A DNA stretch of 64,000 nucleotides from NCBI RefSeq assembly GCF_001625195.1, contig NC_054391.1:496001-560000 (forward strand), given 5' to 3'. The notes below the pieces were generated by a model. The model made no database searches. It saw only the letters and a program-made list of their open reading frames with translations, and was not told the DNA's origin. Source of the stretch: Drechmeria coniospora. Lineage: Eukaryota > Ascomycota > Sordariomycetes > Hypocreales > Ophiocordycipitaceae. Each line of letters starts with the position of its first letter. The stretch's first letter is position 1. Below are positions 46,592 to 57,648 of the stretch, one piece after another. The position numbers and the translations under genes are program-made.

Positions 46592-49500
46592 GCTAAGACA
46601 GTGTGACAATGATTTCTGCTTGTATGGAATCCTCACGTTTCCGATTCCTGTGAGTTATCACCTGGGCTGACTGTTGTTAATGGGGCAGACACTCGTTCCC
46701 CATTTCCCTCGACTTGACTTGAATGGAAAAGAATGCGAGTCGACTGTCAAGTTGGCTTTTCACTGAGTACTGTACAGACTATCCATCGTACGCAGCAGCC
46801 CCGATTTTATAATTTCCTAGATCAAGGTAATTTAACTTCGTGCTATAGAGGGGTAATGCGAACTAGTCAATTGTGTCAGGTTCATCCATAATGTGCTGCG
46901 TAGCTAGTTGCTCAATGCCAGCAGCTGACCCCCCTGGACCTGGAGCCAATCCGTGCTATGTACCTCTTACCAATATATTCTGAGATGGCGTCATGAGTCT
47001 GGGGACACCTATAAATGCGTCATGCTTCCAGATTCGAGTAGATGGGAGTCGTGCCATCCTGCAGAGAGGTTGTTGAGCCTCTGAGGGTTGAATGCTCTCG
47101 CCATTGGGTTCTTCATTCGAGTTACTGCTTAACCCGCGCTCGTTGCATTATTCAACATTATCATACCAGGACAGGACACTATCCTCCTCCCGGGTTAATC
47201 GTACCAATTGTTCAATGTGGCGTTGCAATCTGCGGGCCTACAAAGTGATCATTTCTGGCCTCACTGAGCACCGGAGTAGCTGTAAAGGTGTGTGCTCATC
47301 CCCAAAAAGCTGCGAAATATGGCGACCTGAAATGGTTTAGGTCACATCAAGGGTGCCTGGCATTAAGCGGCATCCGCCATCCATTTCAGAGCTCTGTTGG
47401 CCATCCTAGCGCCCAAATCGATCGAACTGGTTGTGCCGGAACTCACACGACATGACAGGTCATTCTCATCTTTTTAGCCATCACTAGATCAGGACAGGGT
47501 ACCAATTCATGCACATACATAGAATGACTGCATTTATGCCATCATCTTGCCAGTGTCGTTTGTTACGTGTGCTTCATTTCCAACCATCTACAGACCCTAT
47601 GGCAGGTAGATATCACCACTCATCATTCATCACCCTGACGATTCTTCAGGCTGTCTACATCGTAGTGCCGCATATATTTGAGAGTTTCTCAGGATCCTTG
47701 ATGGACGGAGTTGAACAATTCACACTGAAGAGGTCATTTTTCAACGTTAGAGGTCAGATAGGTCTCTTTTTAACTTCATAACTCGTTTTATCAAAGACCG
47801 GAAAACACGGCAGACAAGGAATTGATGCTGCAACCCGTAGGACATGACGTACCGGAGATGCTGCTCCCCCTGCTTGATGCGGATTGATCCGTTCACTTGG
47901 CGTAACACATTCGTGTGTCCAAATCAGTCCCAGCTTGTATACGGGAGGCTGCGGCACCTTGGTATTTACCACGTGAAAACTGCACTGCCAAGTGTATTAC
48001 CCCGTATACAAGCACTTGCGTAGTTAGACACGAAGCGGGGGTCGAACGAAATCGAGGCACAAGGGCTTGTCGTGGCGCCAAGCACAACTTAGCGGCTTCT
48101 GGTTTGCGAGACCAGTTCCACATATTCCACCATCTCCGTTTATTTGACGAATGAAGCAGAGGTGCTCTGTTTCGAGAAAGTTTAAGTTTACCGTGATGAA
48201 CATGACGCGGCAAGTGGGAGACGATTACGTCCCCCCCTCCCCCCCACCCCTTCCACCCCTTGATTGAGGGCCAACGGCTACATGTCCTAGATTTCATATC
48301 AGGGGTAAATCGGGACAATAAAGACTGGGGCAACCGAGGTCAGTTAGGCAAGAAACGGGCAGCAGTACTCCGGACACCGAGTCTCTCAACTCCGACTTAT
48401 CCCCCCCACACTTGTTGAATAACGTCAGGTGTGTCAGCGTACTTGCAGCTCGGAGCACTGTTGAGGAACATCGAAACCAGCCGCCCTACGCCTATTCGCT
48501 TTCGTTTTTCATATTATGAATGAAGATGGCAGCATGGCGAGAACAATCCACGGGACCGTGCACACCTACGGTCCCTCATGTGGGTGTATACGTGGGTAAG
48601 TGGACGACATGTCTTGATGGAAGGCTCTACCGAAGCCGGCCATTTTGCATATGGGCGTTCGTCGGTCGAGGACAGGTAAGGCAGTTTCCAGCGATCACCC
48701 CCCCCCCCCCCCCAACAGATCGAAATAGCTGTTGCAGAGGTTTGCTGGTCGGCAAGTTGTATGGTGCGGCATGCATGATTTCACAACACCACGAGAGAAC
48801 CACTCACAAATTCCGCCTACGTGTAATGCTTGTACTTACGAAGCCATTGTCTCTAGTCGGTGGAGTCTTGGGCGGTCATTTCTGATCAACTTGGAGACGG
48901 GAGAAATCGATATATTACAGAATAGAAGAACTAACCAACACGACTCCTTGTGCGAGTGCGCTAAGAAGAAAGCGCATCTGCTCCGCAGCCTCGGCGTTTG
49001 AACACCTGGTTCGAACTAACCTGTTCCGATCATGGGCTTGTGCCAATGGATGGTTGGACTCTGACGACATATCACATTTGGGCTTGCTTAAGATTTGAAC
49101 GATTGTGACGCTAGTGAAATTACGTGACAAAAGGTTTTGCTATGTGATAATCCAACGCCTTGAATCTGCTCGAGCTGCCCGCGACACTAGAACACTAGAG
49201 AAAGCTACGATATCGTCGGCAACGCTATTTGTTCTTTCTCTCCTCCCCCGCGGGTTGGTACCTGTGCTTGCAGTCAACCGCGTCCATGGCACACTAGTTG
49301 TGCTTTTTGGTTCAATTTATGCCACATGGCCCGTAATACTCCAATATACTCCAATGCATCTGAGCAGTACCAAGGAGTAGCAGCGAACAGTTCGTTTCCC
49401 TAGACACACTGCATGCGATTGTTACTCATGGCCTGCCGGTTAGTTCTCACAAACGGGAAGGAAATATGCTCTATAATCCCATAACCCATCACCGGTTTTC

Positions 49501-50966
49501 GGTAAATGTACACCATGCTCACCACTACAAAGGGAGGGCCCCTACATGCACTGTGCAATACAGGAGCACCAACAACGAAGTACTAGCTTGCATGTGGACG
49601 TTCCGTACTTGTAAAGAACAAGAGTGGCCCGCACCAAACTCTCCCAATAGAATGGTCCCGGCCGAGGTAAGGGGTAAACCTACTGTAGGTACGGAGTACT
49701 TGAGGGCCACCCTAGTCCCAGGATGTCGGCGATTATCCCAAGAGTCATGACCTAATTTGGCATGGGCAACACAAGGTTCGGCGGGCTTGAGAAGATTTGT
49801 TAATTAGCGAGTATTACTCCGTAACTCTGTATGAGTAAAGGTACCATAGGTTCGTAATTCCACCAGCAGTTGCGCTACGAGTGCATAATTCCAAAGACGC
49901 GTGTTAAACTTCGGAGCACTAGAGTTTACGCAAGATCTCTACTTGTACCACTAAACATCATCTGCTCATGCTAACGATACGGGCCGTGAGACCCAATAAT
50001 CACTATGAATGGGCTCCCTCTTATTCTTCTCTCGTAATCGGGACCATATTTAATTAGCGATAGACTGCATCATCTAGCTATGGCAAACTACAAGGCAAAG
50101 GTAGGAGGAAGGTAATTGCCGCGTAGCGTGGTTCTGCTATAACAAACACGCCTTTTTGCATTCACCCTCATCCAGCCTCTGTATATGAACCATGCCCAAG
50201 CTAAAGCATCTGTCTTGAGAATGTTTAAGGATCGAATTTAACGATGTCATTTTCCTCAGGCAACACAAGCAGCGCGACCAGTTCAGGAAGTGTAGGCAGT
50301 AGTATTACTTTGGTGATGAGGAGGCTATTTTGTAGAGGTCACGACTTAGTATGATATACCAAGTATACAGATAAGAGGAGCAAATAATATCACTAGCAGC
50401 ATGTCGCGTCAGGTTATGGAATCAAAAGAATGTTGCTACAAGTAAATTCTTCTTTCACTGATGGCCTACGAGTTGGACGCCTGAGTCGATCCTGAAGATA
50501 GGAGCCCAACCTGCGCAAGACAATGGCGCCTAGGGATGTTGGAAGGACGGGTCAAGTAATCAAGAGTAGTTATCACAACGGAGAAAGTAACAATGCCAAT
50601 GATAATACTCGTAATTTATTTTCCGGGAAGTCAAAACGCTCCTCGCTAACCTTGTGCCCCAACCTGGAAAAAACCAATGGAGTTGATTTGATACCCTCGA
50701 CTCGCTATTCACAAGCGTTGCCAATTTCACATTGTCCATCGATACCTATATAAGATCCACTTCAGGAATGAACAAGAATGGGGTGTCCTCAAATAATGTC
50801 CTCAGGGTCCTCCGAGGGGAAGCACCTGAACGGGACACGCTCCGTATCGACGTTCAATCTCGTTCGCCGTGCGTCCTCTGCGGGGATGTTCTCGGAGGGT
50901 GCGTCTTTCATTTTCATGTCCATTCCTGGCCCCTAATCCTCCAAGGTGCTGCCCACAAATGGAATA
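46592..50966. other. Spacer 3, no recognisable gene
   Basis: This stretch is of more even base composition than the flanks and has only short ORFs (60-146 codons) without convincing domains, signal peptides or repeats. It has no similarity to blocks A or B that I can see. It includes a 16-nt C run at 48698-48713 and a C-rich tract at 48231-48260. Confidence 0.5.
46805..46811 (-). promoter_or_regulatory. Candidate TATA box of giant gene 3
   Basis: Minus-strand TATAAAA about 215 nt upstream of the exon-1 ATG. A plausible core promoter element from sequence alone; the transcription start is unknown. Confidence 0.3.
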
Positions 50967-51148
50967 TGTTGGTTCGGTTCTGGGGGAAACTGGTAACAAG
51001 AGATCTCTTTCAATGGATTCAATTTGGTACGAAAGGAGGGAAAAGAAGCTGCCCCTAAGCGGCCACTTTTATCCTTCCTGTAATCGTACCCCATACGGTC
51101 ACGTGATCCTAGTCTACTATTGGCCACTATATACATACAATACACACA
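50967..51148 (-). repeat. 3' LTR of the Copia element
   Basis: 182 bp, aligned end to end with the 5' LTR with scattered substitutions (for example GAAGCT against GAGGCT, CTAAG against CTGAG, GTAATC against GTGATC). Confidence 0.9.
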
Positions 51149-51188
51149 GGTAGCTCTTTAAAAAGTGCTTAAATCCTACCTGCTCCTT

Positions 51189-52439
51189 CTACTCCCTATC
51201 GACCCAACCTTCGATACGTATATCTATCTGGTTCGTAGATACTAGCCGTTCCAGTACCTTGTTAGGCTGGACCTTTGTCATTGCGTCGGCTGGGTTATCG
51301 CTACCGTTAATCCAACGGATTTCAGATATCTCCCGTCGCTCGTAGCTCTGTCGTATTGCCATAATGTCAATCATTAACCTCTTCTCGGTTGTTGATCCTA
51401 GTTTAACTAGGCATTCGTAGAGCGAATACGAGTCCGTACACATAATAAGGGGGATAGTTGGTATCTGTAGTCGGCTAGCAATAGTATTGACTGTTTGGGT
51501 TAATACATAGCCCATATCCAGTGCCGATACTGTACCGTATATCTCGGAAGCAAGTACACTTCTAGTAACTCGTTTACACTTGGTGGATGACCAATGTATA
51601 ATGTTACCCTGTATTTTGAACTGCTCATCTGTGTGTTCAATTTCGTTGGCCAATACAATAATATAGCCAATCTGGGAGGTCAAGTCTTGGTTGTTGGCAA
51701 ATGATCCACCCGCAAATATAAACATCTTAAGGTCCGTTATGGCTAATGGTAAAAATCGTAGTCCACGGTCCTTATGGTCTAATTGCCATTGTATGCGTTT
51801 GTTAAGTGCAATAATATCGCTATCGGTAGGTAATTGTGCCTGTGCTGCTACCGAATAGTCCGTTGCTGCCTCTGGTTGACAAATTGAGGCTAGGTAGGCT
51901 CTACGTACCCGTTGTTGGATATATTGCTGGTTGCGGTCGGGATTATCTGCATCGACTAGTTGAAGGTTATTTGCCTGACCTTTCTGGCGTGTATTGATAG
52001 TGCCGTTTTCAATACTAATCTGCAGACCATTAAAATCCTTAACGGATCTATCTGTTAGTATTGTCTTCGGCTTTGCAGTAATATTGTGGTCCTCTCTTTC
52101 CATAAATGCATTATTACCCAGTTGTATTGTATTATTAGTCTGCATGCCTATAATACCAATAGCTGTATTATCGGGACGTGATACCATTAGGTATGGGTCG
52201 TAGCTGCTTTGATCCATTTCTAGCTGTTCCCTATGGTGGTTCTGGTACGTAAGGAACCAATATGCTCCGGCCTCTGGGATCCCGTATAATGGTCGCATAA
52301 CGCGGAATATAGTACCCTCTGGGTACCTATTTTTAATTTCCCGAGGTAGTCTAGCTAGGATTTCGCGGTATAATGGTGTAGCCGATTGGGTATATGCCTG
52401 CGTAATGTCCCGTAGTGCTAGTTGGAATCCGTAATGTTG
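51189..52439 (-). pseudogene. Copia Pol, reverse transcriptase and RNase H part, catalytically damaged
   Basis: Same frame as the preceding part, starting LALRDITQAYTQS and continuing MRPLYGIPEAGAYWFLTY. Where Copia reverse transcriptases have the catalytic D-D pair, this copy reads MQTNNTIQLG (N-N at 52131-52136), which would abolish activity. The RNase H region is recognisable (GGSFANNQDLTSQIGY, VLASEIYG, CTDSYSLYE). Its first catalytic Asp seems to be Gly. The frame ends at TAG 51189. Confidence 0.8.
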
Positions 52440-54743
52440 CTATAGCATTGGGGCAATAGCCAATATCAGGCGCTGGCTATAGCGGAGGATAGTCGGAGAC
52501 TGTGTTAAAATAAACCGTTTATCGTAGTCACTATGGCCTTGTACTACTAGTCGGGATTTCTCAAATGGAACATCAGTAGCCTTATCCTTTATTTCCCGTA
52601 CTAGTCGCAGGCCAAAGATTCGGGTCTTATGTGCCGTAGGGTCGAATTGGATAGGTATAATAATACCACGGCCAATAAGGCTATCGATTTCAGTAGCATC
52701 AGATAACTCAAACGGTTCGCCGGCAATGGTAATCTTGCCCTGTGTACGTAACTGTAGGGATAATTCCCTATCCTTGTGTTCCTTTTGCGATAGGAACGTA
52801 TTATGCATATCCAGTACCTGTGTAGTAGCAAATAGCTGTGCAAAATCCTTGTTATAGGATATTTGCTGCCGTGTAGTCCGTAGAGGGTAACGACGTATAG
52901 TAGGTACTGTAACTGGTGTACCTAGTGTATTTGGCTTACAGTGTATAGTACTAGTTGCAGTACTCGGTGTATCTGGGTTACGGTGTATAGTACTAGTTGC
53001 AGTACTTGGTGTATCTGGGTTACGGTGTATAGTACTAGTTGCAGTACTAGGTGTATTTGGGTTACGGTGTATAGTACTAGTTGCAGTACTTGGTGTATTT
53101 GGGTTACGGCGGGTAGTGGTTGTAGCCACCGGTGTAGTTGCTGAAACTGGTGTATCTGCATTACGGCGGGTAGTAGTTGCGGTAACTGGTGTATCGGTTG
53201 CCTCTACCGTACTAGAGTCTTCGTAATACGGTTTAACGCAACTATTCCGGAAGGTCGATATCTTAGTACCGATATCCACACGAATATTAGCGTCATCAAC
53301 ACCCATGACTTTGTAAGGTCCGGTCCATCCCGCCCGTTCTGACCCTTTAGCCGTACGGTATACTAGAACGTTACTACCAATTGGTAACAATAATGGTAGT
53401 ACTGCAGTAGTATCGGGACCGTTACGGGCCTGTAATGCACTATTTACCTTCGTCTTAGCCTGCATAGCCCGTAGTGCCCGTATTGCGTTATCTAAAGCCT
53501 TTGCACGTTTTACCGTTCCTGCTGAAGGTGGTGAATCCATATGTAGTCTTGGTAAAGCACCAAAAACAAGGAGTGTTAGTACTAGGCCATTAGGTCCTGC
53601 AGTATCATTTACAGCCTTTACAGCCATTTGTAATACGGCCTCCTTTGTAGCCAATTCTCCTAGTTCTTTACCTATAATTTGGTAGGCCCGGCGTAGTGGT
53701 GGTCGGTGGTACCGTTCAATTTTACCAACTGACCAATGTGCCTCTGTCGGTACTTGGTGGCATATGATTCCCATTAATCGTGCTTCTGCCCGGAATGCAG
53801 ATGCAGTAAAACTAGTACCCGCATCTGTAGTTAGTATATCAGGAGGTCCTAAGTATGTATCAATCCAGCATTCTCGTAACTTCTCCCAGGTAGCCTGTGG
53901 AGTCATATCGGGTAGAAATCTTGCAGCCTGAAATGCTGTTGCGGCATCTACCACATAAAGGGTTTTATTGCTATCCAGGTCCATAACATCTACTATAATG
54001 TTATAGTTAAATTCCATATCGTCCTTTAACGTAAATTTAAATCTGGTAGGTGCGTTCCCCTTGATTTGGCAATATTGGCAGAATTTGTTCATTAATGCAA
54101 TCCGGTCATATTCGACATCGTTACCGGAACGTTGCAATAAATTGTATAATTTAGCAACTGATGGGTGCCCAAACCGTCGGTGTATTTGACGTATTTGTAT
54201 ATCTGTTAAATAGATAGCTGCGTTTTCTTCCGGTCTTAGTGAAAACCATAGATGTCCCCATTTCCGAGTTACTGGTATTGTAATCTTTCCGGTCTCAGTA
54301 TATTTAACGATTTTATTCTTCTGAGAATTAAAATATGCCCCTAGTCGGTCTAGGTCTCGTAGGCATAGTAGGAACGGTATTTTGGTTCGCATAATATGGA
54401 ATGTTATTACACCAATTGGTGTATTGACTTTAACAGTACCAATAGATTTAATTGGTTCTGCATCTCCAAATTGTACAGTTACTTCCCCTACACGTGTTTG
54501 GTCAAGTTGTAATATAGTTTCTCGTTGCAGTGCCCGAAATTGGTTATACCCTCCAGTTGAGTGTTCTGCTGCTCCTGTATCTAGAAGGATGCCTTGGAAT
54601 TGATGGTCTGAATACCTGTCGATAAGGAAGTGTTGTACCTGGACTACTGTATCTGTAGTCTTAGGAGGAGGTACCTTGCCTAGTAGTGCATGGTATGCTG
54701 CTTGGGTAGTTAGGTACGCTTGTATTAAGAAGGAATCCTGAAC
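52440..54743 (-). CDS. Copia Pol, protease and integrase part
   Basis: Continuation of the gag frame after TAG 54744-54746. The aspartic protease site LLDTGAAEHSTGG is at about 54579. The integrase has its HHCC zinc domain (HRRFGH at about 54170, CQYC at about 54070) and the DDE triad (VDVMDLD, LTTDAGTSF, KIERYH), all apparently intact. A Thr-rich linker with 42-bp repeats follows, then the N-terminal part of reverse transcriptase. The frame is cut by TAG at 52440-52442, inside the reverse transcriptase (IAPML, stop, QHYGFQL). Confidence 0.85.
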   Translation of the reverse strand, partial: VQDSFLIQAYLTTQAAYHALLGKVPPPKTTDTVVQVQHFLIDRYSDHQFQGILLDTGAAEHSTGGYNQFRALQRETILQLDQTRVGEVTVQFGDAEPIKSIGTVKVNTPIGVITFHIMRTKIPFLLCLRDLDRLGAYFNSQKNKIVKYTETGKITIPVTRKWGHLWFSLRPEENAAIYLTDIQIRQIHRRFGHPSVAKLYNLLQRSGNDVEYDRIALMNKFCQYCQIKGNAPTRFKFTLKDDMEFNYNIIVDVMDLDSNKTLYVVDAATAFQAARFLPDMTPQATWEKLRECWIDTYLGPPDILTTDAGTSFTASAFRAEARLMGIICHQVPTEAHWSVGKIERYHRPPLRRAYQIIGKELGELATKEAVLQMAVKAVNDTAGPNGLVLTLLVFGALPRLHMDSPPSAGTVKRAKALDNAIRALRAMQAKTKVNSALQARNGPDTTAVLPLLLPIGSNVLVYRTAKGSERAGWTGPYKVMGVDDANIRVDIGTKISTFRNSCVKPYYEDSSTVEATDTPVTATTTRRNADTPVSATTPVATTTTRRNPNTPSTATSTIHRNPNTPSTATSTIHRNPDTPSTATSTIHRNPDTPSTATSTIHCKPNTLGTPVTVPTIRRYPLRTTRQQISYNKDFAQLFATTQVLDMHNTFLSQKEHKDRELSLQLRTQGKITIAGEPFELSDATEIDSLIGRGIIIPIQFDPTAHKTRIFGLRLVREIKDKATDVPFEKSRLVVQGHSDYDKRFILTQSPTILRYSQRLILAIAPML
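52930..53110 (-). repeat. 42-bp coding minisatellite in the pol linker
   Basis: Four to five units of 42 bp encode N-P-x-T-P-S-T-A-T-S-T-I-H-R, between integrase and reverse transcriptase. Units differ at one to three positions. The frame is kept. Confidence 0.88.
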
Positions 54744-56639
54744 CTAATCGTTGTACTGTATAATTGCTGTATCTTCGGGTGTTACAGTACCTGTAGTGCA
54801 TTCGTCACTATCGTCATTATCTAGTCCACCTTCGTATTCCGTAAGATATAATGCGAACTGTTGTGTATTATTGCCTGAGAATTTACGGTCTTGTTTCCAT
54901 CGACTAATGGCTTGTTGTTGTTCCTCTAATGTATGGTTCCGCATCCAGCACCCAGTCTTGTTGCAGATATAACACTTTTTCTTCCACCTTTGCTGTGGCC
55001 TATTTGGTATGCCTTGGTAGGTGCCTTGATTGGTGCCTTTGTAGGTGCCTCGGCTGCTGCCTTGGTAGGTGCCTTGGTCGGTACCTTGGTAGGTGCCTTG
55101 CTTGCTACCTTGGTAGGTGCCTTGGTAGGTGCCTTGCCTACTACCTTGGTGACGGTAGTTGTTATTGTTATTATATCTCCGATCAACAAAATAGTTTCCT
55201 TGTTGTATGTGATTTTCTTTATATGCTTGTATTGAAGTACGTAAATCTGCATATAATTCCTGGAATGTCTTAGCTGGTTTTATAAATGCTTGTGCTAATT
55301 CTGGTACTGGTTTACATGCACGGGTTATTGTAGCAATTAATGGACGTTCTCCTAAGAATTCCTGGCCTAATGCCCGTTGGCATATTTGTATCCTCTGTAT
55401 TACCATTCGTAGAATATCCTGTAGGTCTTTACCTGTATTTTCTTCCTGGTCCCTAATTGCTGCAAATGTAATTGTTGACCATTTGTTGTAATATTCTTCG
55501 AACCTAATTTCTGTCTCAAATTCCTGTTTCAGTGCATCATACATTTGTCCAAAAGTCCATTCTTGTTGTATATTCTGTATAGCCCAGATATGTGCGTCTC
55601 CTTTCAGTATCTCTGTAAATACTGTATGATACTGGCTTGGTCGTATTCCAATTGTATTACATATCTGCTGGAAATACTTAACTTTATCGTCCAATATATC
55701 ATACATTTGTCCAGAAAACATATGTTCCGATTTCCATATCATCTGGAATTGAATAAAATTCCGGTAGTCAATTCCCTCATTCTGTCCGCGGTAAATTTGC
55801 AATACTGGTGGTATTGATTTATTGTTATTTTCTTGGTTTGTGGTATTTATTGGAATTGTATTTTGTTGAATTGTAGTATTTGCTGTATTTGTTGGAATTG
55901 TAGTATTTGCTGTATTTGTTGGAATTGTAGTATCTGCTGTTCGGAATCGGTACGATGTATCGTATTGTGTTTTCTCGGTCGGTCGTACAGTATCGTACTG
56001 TGTATTATCGGTCGGTTGTACGGTCGATTGTCTTGTTGTATCCCTTGAATCGGGGGTTTGTGGTACTGTACTGTTAGCTGAGTTACTTACTGTATTACGA
56101 CTTGGGTTATTAACAATAATAGTCGATAGTTCTTGGTTATTGCTATTATTAATTGTTTCATTAATAACGTCCCTAAAGTAAGGTGAGCAATCAATAAGAC
56201 AGCTCTTTAGATCCTTAATATCCCATTCCATTAAATCTGTACTGTTAATTACCTGTACTAGCTGACGGGATATACCTGCGCGCATCGTGCCTGTATATAT
56301 ACCGTTATAGCGTAATGCATTTCGGAGTAGTTTTCTTACCGTAACATGGAGGCGTTCAAACATATCTATAGTCCAGTCCTTAAAATCTGTCTGGAAATCG
56401 ATATATGCTGCTTCTGTTGATAGTTTCTTGTTCCGTCGGTAACTTGCAATAGCTCGAATAGCATAGGTGTTTAAAAATGGTACTGATGCATTCTTATCAG
56501 GGACTAAGTCAATGTCGATATATTCGGCCTTTATTAGCTTTGCCATTGTCTGATCGCAATCTGCACCCTCCAAAACGTATGCCATTATTCTTTCCTGGTC
56601 TTCTGGTGTCGACCGTTGGTAGTCACTTGATGCATCCAT
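54744..56639 (-). CDS. Copia Gag protein (631 aa)
   Basis: Begins at ATG 56639, about 510 nt inside the 5' LTR. A Gln/Asn/Thr-rich segment lies before a central capsid-like region (GDAHIWAIQN, FGQMYDALKQEFE). Near the C-terminus are a run of four-residue G-T-Y-Q repeats and a Copia-type zinc knuckle (KKKCYICNKTGCWMRNHT). It ends in TAG (54744-54746), after which the same frame continues directly into pol. In the truncated copy at 13 kb the aligned codon is CAA, so this stop is more likely a C-to-T nonsense mutation than the normal gag end. Confidence 0.85.
   Translation of the reverse strand: MDASSDYQRSTPEDQERIMAYVLEGADCDQTMAKLIKAEYIDIDLVPDKNASVPFLNTYAIRAIASYRRNKKLSTEAAYIDFQTDFKDWTIDMFERLHVTVRKLLRNALRYNGIYTGTMRAGISRQLVQVINSTDLMEWDIKDLKSCLIDCSPYFRDVINETINNSNNQELSTIIVNNPSRNTVSNSANSTVPQTPDSRDTTRQSTVQPTDNTQYDTVRPTEKTQYDTSYRFRTADTTIPTNTANTTIPTNTANTTIQQNTIPINTTNQENNNKSIPPVLQIYRGQNEGIDYRNFIQFQMIWKSEHMFSGQMYDILDDKVKYFQQICNTIGIRPSQYHTVFTEILKGDAHIWAIQNIQQEWTFGQMYDALKQEFETEIRFEEYYNKWSTITFAAIRDQEENTGKDLQDILRMVIQRIQICQRALGQEFLGERPLIATITRACKPVPELAQAFIKPAKTFQELYADLRTSIQAYKENHIQQGNYFVDRRYNNNNNYRHQGSRQGTYQGTYQGSKQGTYQGTDQGTYQGSSRGTYKGTNQGTYQGIPNRPQQRWKKKCYICNKTGCWMRNHTLEEQQQAISRWKQDRKFSGNNTQQFALYLTEYEGGLDNDDSDECTTGTVTPEDTAIIQYND
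54999..55150 (-). repeat. 12-bp coding microsatellite in gag (G-T-Y-Q units)
   Basis: About 11 tandem 12-bp units encode G-[TS]-x-[QRK] just upstream of the zinc knuckle. The relic gag at 13.5 kb has only one or two such units, so the array expanded in this lineage. Confidence 0.8.
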
Positions 56640-57151
56640 TGTAATTATTGTATTTATTGTTTTTATTATTTGTATTTGTTTTTAATTGTTTTTCTGTATT
56701 GTAGTTTTATTCTGACTTGTTGTACTGGTACTGTAGCGAGTGGGGAAGTGGGTTACGTGTCCTTGTTGGAAGCGTACACTTATTGCGGGTTGTGCAGTAT
56801 TATGACGTATTTCGGTGCGGGGTAATCGGAGGCAATGATGTACGGTCGTACTGGGATTGTTGGTTTGTGTGATATGACACTCCTAGAAATCTAGTAAATA
56901 GGTCTCTAGGCACAAGGTAAATATATCTAATGGCCTGAGGTGTAGACGAAAAGATAGTCTTTATCTTGTTGTAGCAATCAAACTCTAGGTATCAGGCCCG
57001 TCTGCTGAATTTACGAACGGATACCCGGTGAATCTGACCCTTTTAGTCGCGTACTGCTACCAGGCTTCTATGGTAGGAAACGGGTAGTAGTATCGTGATC
57101 CTCTTCAAGCCTTGCCAATCTGCGCTGTTCTTTACACACAGCACTGATTAG

Positions 57152-57331
57152 TGTTGGTTCGGTTCTGGGGGAAACTGGTAACAAGAGATCTCTTTCAATG
57201 GATTCAATTTGGTACGAAAGGAGGGAAAAGAGGCTGCCCCTGAGCGGCCACTTTTATCCTCTCTGTGATCGTGCCCCATACGATCACGTGATCCTAGTCT
57301 ACTATTGGCCACTATATACATACAACACACA
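57152..57331 (-). repeat. 5' LTR of the Copia element
   Basis: 180 bp, TGTTGG...ACACACA on the plus strand. In the element's own orientation it begins TGTGTGTTG, with a TATATAG box about 15 nt in, suitable as the promoter of the genomic RNA. Confidence 0.9.
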
Positions 57332-57648
57332 GATACACATAGAGCTACTGTTACTATCAATACACAGGCATCACACGCGAATAAGACCGGACAATGACGA
57401 CCAGCTCGTACTTAAAGTCGATCAAATGCATTGCTACAAGGAGTATCTAGCTAAGCTACCTACACTGATATTACGCAACGGCAATCATCTGGTCGAGGTC
57501 TGCTTGGTTTGCAATAGTTTTGAATTGCGAAAAATGGCATACCTAATGTTCTAGTTTGTAGCTCGGAGTCTACGAAGATAAAGCGACTAGAAATGTTAAA
57601 TATGTATAGTAAACCTTGATCTCCGCTGCTTTCATAAGATAAGGTGAC
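57332..57648. other. 3' flank of giant gene 4
   Basis: Sequence between the Copia 5' LTR and the gene 4 stop. A plus frame of about 50 codons (57393-57554) is open but continues out of the LTR and has no recognisable domain. I see no poly(A) signal near the gene 4 stop. Confidence 0.35.

Larger units (their letters stand above)
50967..57331 (-). mobile_element. Ty1/Copia LTR retrotransposon, near-complete but mutated
   Basis: A 6365-bp element in minus orientation: 5' LTR 57152-57331, leader, gag, protease, integrase, reverse transcriptase and RNase H in one frame (56639 down to 51189), then 3' LTR 50967-51148. Integrase preceding reverse transcriptase defines the Copia order. The two LTRs differ at roughly eight positions, so the insertion is not recent. 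Flanks are GAATA and GATAC, not a matching duplication, so an end may be rearranged or mutated. Three other LTR-only copies and one truncated copy lie in this window. Confidence 0.92.

Noticed and set aside
47893..48333. 146-codon and smaller ORFs in spacer 3
   Set aside because: No domain, signal peptide or repeat, overlapping ORFs on both strands, and length expected by chance in GC-balanced DNA.
52941..53144. Cys/Ser-rich ORF antisense to pol
   Set aside because: It is the reverse shadow of the 42-bp repeats in the pol linker.
54744..54746. Programmed stop readthrough between gag and pol
   Set aside because: The sister copy has CAA at the aligned codon and a second TAG occurs inside reverse transcriptase, so nonsense mutation is simpler. 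It is kept open as a test in the findings.
50962..57336. Target duplication of the near-complete Copia
   Set aside because: Flanks GAATA and GATAC do not match, so I do not claim a duplication; ends were set from the solo LTR at 31353.
57198..57554. 118-codon plus-strand ORF
   Set aside because: It starts inside the Copia LTR and reads into the flank, an accident of the junction.
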